The position numbers were made by a program, and so were the translations under genes. The notes under the pieces were generated by a model. That model worked only from the letters and a program-made list of their open reading frames with translations, was not told the DNA's origin and searched no databases. From an uncultured bacterium (GTDB taxonomy: Bacteria > Spirochaetota > Leptospiria > Leptospirales > Leptonemataceae): a stretch of 64,000 nucleotides of DNA. Location: positions 55,152 through 119,151 of the forward strand of contig CALFVU010000009.1 in the NCBI GenBank assembly GCA_937928085.1. Direction: 5' to 3'. Positions 58,734 to 64,000 of the stretch are shown one piece after another (within the stretch, counting starts at the first letter, position 1; each line of letters opens with the position of its first letter).

Positions 58734-59975
58734 ATGGATATATTACGTTTTTTAACCTGTGGAAATGTGGATGATGGTAAAAGCACCCTTATAGGTAGAC
58801 TTTTGTATGATTCAAATGCTTTAGCTACTGATTTGAAAGAATTTTTGGAATCAAAAAAAAATAATGATGGTAGTATTAACTTGGCCCTTCTTACAGATGG
58901 ATTAAAGGCAGAAAGAGAACAAGGTATTACAATTGATGTAGCTTATAAGTATTTTACTACAAAAAAAAGAAAATATATCATTGCTGATTCTCCGGGGCAT
59001 GTTCAATATACAAAAAATATGGTAACAGCTGCATCTAATTCAGACTTGGCAATTATTTTGATCGATGCTAGAAAAGGAGTTACAGAACAAACTAAACGAC
59101 ATATTTATATTTGTTTTTTTATGGGGATACGCTATATTGCTTTTGCTATCAATAAAATTGATCTAGTAAATTATTCTAATGAACAATACGAGAAAATCAA
59201 AAGTGATATCGAAAGTCTTAATTTAGATTTTGATGTTGTTGAATTTATACCTTTATCTGCTTTAAACGGTGATAATGTTGTTTATAAGTCGAAAAATATA
59301 AAATGGTATAATGGTCCTACTTTATTTGAATTCTTAGAAAATGTACAGATTTGTTACGATAATCAAATTCAAGATTTTCGTTTTCCCGTTCAATATGTAA
59401 TTCGATCCGATGGAAATGAATACCAAGATTTTCGTGCTTATGCTGGAAGAATTCTATGTGGAGAGATTCGAAAAGGAGATCAAGTCTATATTTTGCCAAG
59501 TCGAATTACTGCAAATATAAAAAAAATTTATAAATTTCCAAAAGAAATAGATTATGCAACCAATGGTTCTTCTGTGGCAATTGAAATTGATCAAGATATA
59601 GATATTTCTCGAGGATTTATGATCGTAGGTACCAGACTACCTTACATAAGCAAACAAATCGAAGCTCAGATCTGTTGGATGAGTAAAACTCCTTTAAAAG
59701 AAAAAGATCGATTGATTCTCAGGCATACTACAAAAGAAGTAAAAGCCATTGTGACAAAAATAATTTCTAAAATTGACATAGAAATATACGAAGAACAAAA
59801 CAGTGAAATTTTAGAAATGAATGATATAGGAAAAATTCAACTGAAACTATCAGAAGAAATTTTTTATGATCCGTATACAATGAATCGATCTACAGGATGT
59901 TTTATCTTAATTGATGATCATAATGATACTGTGGCAGGAGGAGTTCTTTTACAAATGCTAGATTATACGATATAA
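58734..59975 (+). CDS. cysN: Sulfate adenylyltransferase subunit 1 (GTPase), no CysC domain
   Basis: FLTCGNVDDGKSTLIGRLLYDS, EREQGITIDVAYKYF, ADSPGHVQYTKNMVTAAS, INKIDLV; ends at 413 aa. Confidence 0.96.
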   Translation: MDILRFLTCGNVDDGKSTLIGRLLYDSNALATDLKEFLESKKNNDGSINLALLTDGLKAEREQGITIDVAYKYFTTKKRKYIIADSPGHVQYTKNMVTAASNSDLAIILIDARKGVTEQTKRHIYICFFMGIRYIAFAINKIDLVNYSNEQYEKIKSDIESLNLDFDVVEFIPLSALNGDNVVYKSKNIKWYNGPTLFEFLENVQICYDNQIQDFRFPVQYVIRSDGNEYQDFRAYAGRILCGEIRKGDQVYILPSRITANIKKIYKFPKEIDYATNGSSVAIEIDQDIDISRGFMIVGTRLPYISKQIEAQICWMSKTPLKEKDRLILRHTTKEVKAIVTKIISKIDIEIYEEQNSEILEMNDIGKIQLKLSEEIFYDPYTMNRSTGCFILIDDHNDTVAGGVLLQMLDYTI

Positions 59976-59977
59976 GT

Positions 59978-61747
59978 TCAGAAATTACTTCCAAAGCCAA
60001 AACCAATAGTCTTTTCGTCTTGTGGTTTATATTCTCCTGTTTCGGAAACATAAGTCCAAGTTCTTTGGATTGTATATTTTAAATAAAATCCTCCAAAAAA
60101 TGATATTCCAGCCTCTGCTGCTAATAAAGAATTTTCACTTTTCATCTTAAAAGCATCGCTGAATTTATCAAAATTTTTTTTTGTATAATATCCATTTAAA
60201 AAAATACCTCCGATATTGGGAATATAAAAGCCTACAAAAATTTTAGAATTATTTGGTCCTTTGTAGTCTTCGTAAGAAATCTCTAAAACAAAAAACGAAA
60301 CAAACTCAAGAAGGGAATTAAGAAAATATCCTTTTGTAATTGCACCATCAGAAGGAAGAGATTTTAGATATGCGAGTTTAGGGGTCATTGAACCACCACT
60401 TTCTTGAAGATATTTTGTTCTTTCGATGGCATAAGTAGAGTCAAAGTATTCGGGAATATAGTTCGAAGTAATCTCTCTATACTCTGGGCGTAGAGACCAT
60501 TTAAATAATTTACTTAAATTCATTTCGATAAGAATTCCTATATGAGTCCCTTTACTTTTCGATAGGTTTTTAATTTTATTAATGTCTATATAAGGTGTAA
60601 AATCCATCCATCGAAAAGGAGAAAGTCTTAATTCCATATCCATACCGGTGATTGTAAGATTTTCTGTTTTATCAGCTCGGGGCAGTTTTGTTTCGGGATC
60701 AATTACTAGGTTTGAGGATCCATCTACCTCTATTGATAAAGGTGCATTGTAGTCTGTGATCACAGAATATCCAATGGCCCATCGATTCCAAAATCCGTGT
60801 TCTCTTTTTCTTTTTCTTTCTGAAAATTCTGACTCTTTTGTAGGCGTGGATTTTGTTTCTAAGTCTTGTAATGGTTTTTCTTTCTCTTGAGTATTCAATG
60901 GAATTTCTTCTTTTAGAACGGGAATAATTCTTGTTTCTCCAGTCTTAGGATCATAAACTTCTTTAAATTCTATCGTTTCTTCTTTTAGTTCTTCTTTTAG
61001 GGGTTTTAATAAATGTTGTCTTAAAGCCCCACCTTTTCCGATTTCTGGGACTCTAGTTTGGAATAAATATTCTTTATTAGAAAAACTAGAATTTGCTATT
61101 GATTTGTGAAAATGTTTTTCGTTATAAGAAATATTATAAATTGAGTTAAATATTCCCACAGGGCGAACATAAACTCTATATCCCCGAACTTCTTTTCGAA
61201 AAGCATGATTAGCAAAAATTTCTACACCGCCCCAATTGTTGTTGATATCTGCCATTAGTGCGGGATTCCAAACTGTAGGATCATAACTACTTATGTATCG
61301 ATTTATAATTGTTCTATGTCCGATATATCCATCGTTCATTAAGCCATAATGCAAAGACCAATTAAAACTATCATCAGGATTAAAATATAGATGAGTACCG
61401 TAAGTGATATATCGAAAAAGTCTTAAATAATCTTCTTTTGTATTGTAAGTTCCTGTTCGTAAAGAAGGAGTTTTTTTAGCAGAAAGAGGTTCTCGGTCAT
61501 ACACTAAAACTTCTAAAGGAATTTGTAAGCCAATACGAAAACCAAAGAAAGGAAGCTCTAAAATTGGGCTTATTGTAACATAATAATCATTATCAATTGT
61601 CTTAAAACCAAAATCTAAATGATAAGCACTTCCCTCGAGATTTGCACCTAAAGAATATCCAGGTGGTTTATAAATCTCAGAATCTATAGATGTAAAACTT
61701 ATAATAATAAGAATGCCTAAACATAAACATAAATTTTTAATTTTCAT
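59978..61747 (-). CDS. Exported, probable outer-membrane beta-barrel protein with charged insert
   Basis: Signal peptide; amphipathic strands (LRIGTYNTKEDYLRLFRYITYGTHLYFNPDDSFNWSLHYGLM), Lys/Glu-rich mid insert, C-term EKTIGFGFGSNF. Confidence 0.65.
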   Translation of the reverse strand: MKIKNLCLCLGILIIISFTSIDSEIYKPPGYSLGANLEGSAYHLDFGFKTIDNDYYVTISPILELPFFGFRIGLQIPLEVLVYDREPLSAKKTPSLRTGTYNTKEDYLRLFRYITYGTHLYFNPDDSFNWSLHYGLMNDGYIGHRTIINRYISSYDPTVWNPALMADINNNWGGVEIFANHAFRKEVRGYRVYVRPVGIFNSIYNISYNEKHFHKSIANSSFSNKEYLFQTRVPEIGKGGALRQHLLKPLKEELKEETIEFKEVYDPKTGETRIIPVLKEEIPLNTQEKEKPLQDLETKSTPTKESEFSERKRKREHGFWNRWAIGYSVITDYNAPLSIEVDGSSNLVIDPETKLPRADKTENLTITGMDMELRLSPFRWMDFTPYIDINKIKNLSKSKGTHIGILIEMNLSKLFKWSLRPEYREITSNYIPEYFDSTYAIERTKYLQESGGSMTPKLAYLKSLPSDGAITKGYFLNSLLEFVSFFVLEISYEDYKGPNNSKIFVGFYIPNIGGIFLNGYYTKKNFDKFSDAFKMKSENSLLAAEAGISFFGGFYLKYTIQRTWTYVSETGEYKPQDEKTIGFGFGSNF

Positions 61748-61769
61748 TCTAATTTAGACGATAAAAATA

Positions 61770-63383
61770 TTATTGTGTTTCTTTTTGTTGTAAGAATTCT
61801 TGTATAAAAATTCTACCCATAGCTAAACTATCTTTGATTATAAAAAATTCATTTAATTTCGTTAACTCAAAAATTTTTTCTACATTTCCTTGTATATTTG
61901 TAAAAACAATTAAGCCATTTCTATTTTTTATCCAGTTAGAAATTTGAATCAATGTTCCAATACCAGAAGAATCAATATAGTTTAAATTCGACATATCAAA
62001 GATAAGATAACGATAACCATCTTCGATAATGTTTTTAATTTTTGATTTTAATTCCGGACATTTGTAAAGATCTAATTGTCCTTCTAAATAGATTTCGTAA
62101 ATTTTATTATGTGCTGTTTTGCCAGAAATTTTCTCTTTAAATATGAACGAATCGGATAAATCTAAAGCTCCAGCCATAATTTTTTTACTTGCCATTACAA
62201 TATTCTCTTCTAAATTTCTTTGAATGTCTTTAAGCCTATCTAATAATCGCTTTAATAGTTCAGGATCTAAATGTAAATTTTCTTCGATTCTTTTTTCTGT
62301 TCTAACAATTAAATCTTTTGCAGAAGATAAATCTTGTTCAGAGGAAAGACGAGAAGCTTCTATCATTGCTTTACTCGATGCGGCAATTAAAGATTCTAAC
62401 TTTACTTTTTTGTTTTCGTATTTATCTAAATTTACGTTTAATCCAAATTTAGGTTTAAATTCAACTTGGATTTTTTGATATTCTGAATTTTTTTGAATGT
62501 TATAAAAAGAAACTTCTGCAGAAATTAACTTTTCTTGTTTGGAAGCCAAAGATCCGTCGATTTCTGTGATAATAATAAAATTTCTAACATCATCAGAACG
62601 TAAATCTCCCGGTCTAATGATGAGTACATTATCTTTATATTCGCAAGGAACTTCGGAAAGAATTTCTTTAAATTGAATTCCGGAGAAAAAATTTAATTTT
62701 ATCTCTAAACTTTGACCATAAAGGGATGCAATATTTCCAAATTCTTTAAAAAAAATTTCGCTTGAATCTTCTGGTCCTTCAATAAAATAAAATTTTCCTA
62801 ATCCTTCCATAGCAATATCTTTTAGTAGCGATTCAGAAAAATCTTTACCTACTCCCATAGTAGTTGTAATTATGCCAATCTTACTATGTTCTTTTGCGAT
62901 TTTTTTTAATTCTGCAGGATTTACGATTCCAGTATTTGCCATTCCATCAGTTAAAAGAAGAATTCTTTTTATTGATTTTTCTTCGTGTTCTCTTAACATT
63001 TTTAATGCTTGCAACCAGCCACCACTTAGATTTGTGGAGGAACCTGCAGTTATACTTTGAATTCTTTTAATGATAGAATGTTTATCTGTTAAGGAGGTCA
63101 ATGGTTGAATAATTTCTACATTCGTATCGTAAGCAACAACCCCAACATAATCTTTTCTAGTCAACCAATTGATTAAAGAAGAAGATGCTTCGATTACAGA
63201 ATTTAATTTTTCTCCGTACATAGATTTACTTTTATCAATTACAATAACAACAGCAATTGGCAACCTTTCTTTGTCTTCGGCTATAGGTGGAGTCTCTAAA
63301 CTTATCAAAGTATGGATTAAACTTTTTTCTTTAGCATCTAAAACTTCGTATTCGGGTTGAATTTCGAATTTTATTGAATTCAT
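61770..63383 (-). CDS. VWA-domain protein with C-terminal STAS (anti-sigma-factor-antagonist-like) domain
   Basis: VVIVIDKSKSMYGEKLNSV (MIDAS), LLTDGMANTG; C-term IYLEGQLDLYKCPELKSKIKNIIEDGYRYLIFDMSNLNYIDSSGIGTLIQISNWI. Confidence 0.9.
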   Translation of the reverse strand: MNSIKFEIQPEYEVLDAKEKSLIHTLISLETPPIAEDKERLPIAVVIVIDKSKSMYGEKLNSVIEASSSLINWLTRKDYVGVVAYDTNVEIIQPLTSLTDKHSIIKRIQSITAGSSTNLSGGWLQALKMLREHEEKSIKRILLLTDGMANTGIVNPAELKKIAKEHSKIGIITTTMGVGKDFSESLLKDIAMEGLGKFYFIEGPEDSSEIFFKEFGNIASLYGQSLEIKLNFFSGIQFKEILSEVPCEYKDNVLIIRPGDLRSDDVRNFIIITEIDGSLASKQEKLISAEVSFYNIQKNSEYQKIQVEFKPKFGLNVNLDKYENKKVKLESLIAASSKAMIEASRLSSEQDLSSAKDLIVRTEKRIEENLHLDPELLKRLLDRLKDIQRNLEENIVMASKKIMAGALDLSDSFIFKEKISGKTAHNKIYEIYLEGQLDLYKCPELKSKIKNIIEDGYRYLIFDMSNLNYIDSSGIGTLIQISNWIKNRNGLIVFTNIQGNVEKIFELTKLNEFFIIKDSLAMGRIFIQEFLQQKETQ

Positions 63384-63393
63384 ATAAAACTCC

Positions 63394-63903
63394 TCAGTGT
63401 TCCAATGGTAAAGGTTCTAGTTTTACAGTTTTATTTTTTTTGTTTTCTTGAATATTTTCAATTGATTTATCTTTTATATTTTGTATATTTTGTTCTAACG
63501 ATATGGTATCTTTTTTATTTTGATAAAACAATAGCTCATCTTTTTCTGTAAGAATTTCAAGTTTTTTTTTAGTATCAATATCAATTTCTTGTTTTTTATA
63601 AGTTTCTTGTATGGATTCTATTTTTAAGGGAATTTCTTGTTTAATCAGATCATTCAAATCGGGAAGAATGATACTAGTTTTTGTTTTTAAATTTTGATTT
63701 TTTTGGATTTTGTCTTTTACATCATTCAAAAAATAATCTTCTCCTATAACAGGAGCATTTTCTTTTCCTTTTTTAAAAGCATAAGATACAACGATGATTG
63801 CCCCGAAAAACCAGATTCCTAAAGCTACAAAACTAATTATTTTTTTTACTTTAACTGGTAATGTATTTAAAATTGTATCGAATTTTTCTAGAAGGAACTT
63901 CAT
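63394..63903 (-). CDS. Hypothetical single-TM protein
   Basis: TM IISFVALGIWFFGAIIVVSYAF then a charged periplasmic-like region; directly upstream of the VWA-STAS gene. Confidence 0.55.
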   Translation of the reverse strand: MKFLLEKFDTILNTLPVKVKKIISFVALGIWFFGAIIVVSYAFKKGKENAPVIGEDYFLNDVKDKIQKNQNLKTKTSIILPDLNDLIKQEIPLKIESIQETYKKQEIDIDTKKKLEILTEKDELLFYQNKKDTISLEQNIQNIKDKSIENIQENKKNKTVKLEPLPLEH

Positions 63904-64000
63904 AAAAGTTGATCATTACGAAATTTTGAATTTAGTTTTTGTCAACTTAAAAAAAAAGTCTTTTAAAATGTTAAGATATTTAATTCTAGATCAATTATGT

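Noticed and set aside
1-64000. Defence island, prophage or integrative element
   Set aside because: No integrase, phage structural genes, toxin-antitoxin pairs, restriction-modification or intact transposase recognised; the tRNA pair at 16.3 kb has no adjacent integrase or att-like repeat.

Overview
This is a 64 kb window of a very AT-rich bacterial chromosome: dense, short intergenic gaps, standard genetic code. I recognise about 55 protein-coding genes and two adjacent tRNAs (Tyr, Thr). I see no rRNA, CRISPR array, prophage or intact IS element. The style (cNMP-binding/patatin protein, many lipoprotein-like and outer-membrane-like products, VWA proteins) suggests a spirochaete/Leptospirales-like organism, but that is inference. 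Recognisable genes include recN, recG, ruvB, radC, purF, pdxH, hslV, PBP1A, type III glutamine synthetase, msrA, crcB with a DUF190 partner, an M16 peptidase pair, a class III adenylate cyclase, a sigma-54 activator, and an assimilatory sulfate-reduction locus (Met8-like, CysH, DUF2061, ferredoxin, sulfite reductase, CysD, CysN). I found no obvious new defence or mobile system. The points most worth a second look are: an in-frame RsmG-TrmH/SpoU fusion; a secreted GDA1/CD39-type NTPDase (apyrase); a four-gene TauE/ThDP-enzyme/BASS/epimerase operon of unknown pathway; a VWA-STAS fusion; a stand-alone degenerate helicase C-terminal domain; a signal-peptidase-like protein that appears to lack its catalytic lysine; tandem equal-length paralogues with an SH3-like/coiled-coil/barrel layout; a RecN stop codon placed in the loop of its own terminator; and a possible small RNA near 20.3 kb.
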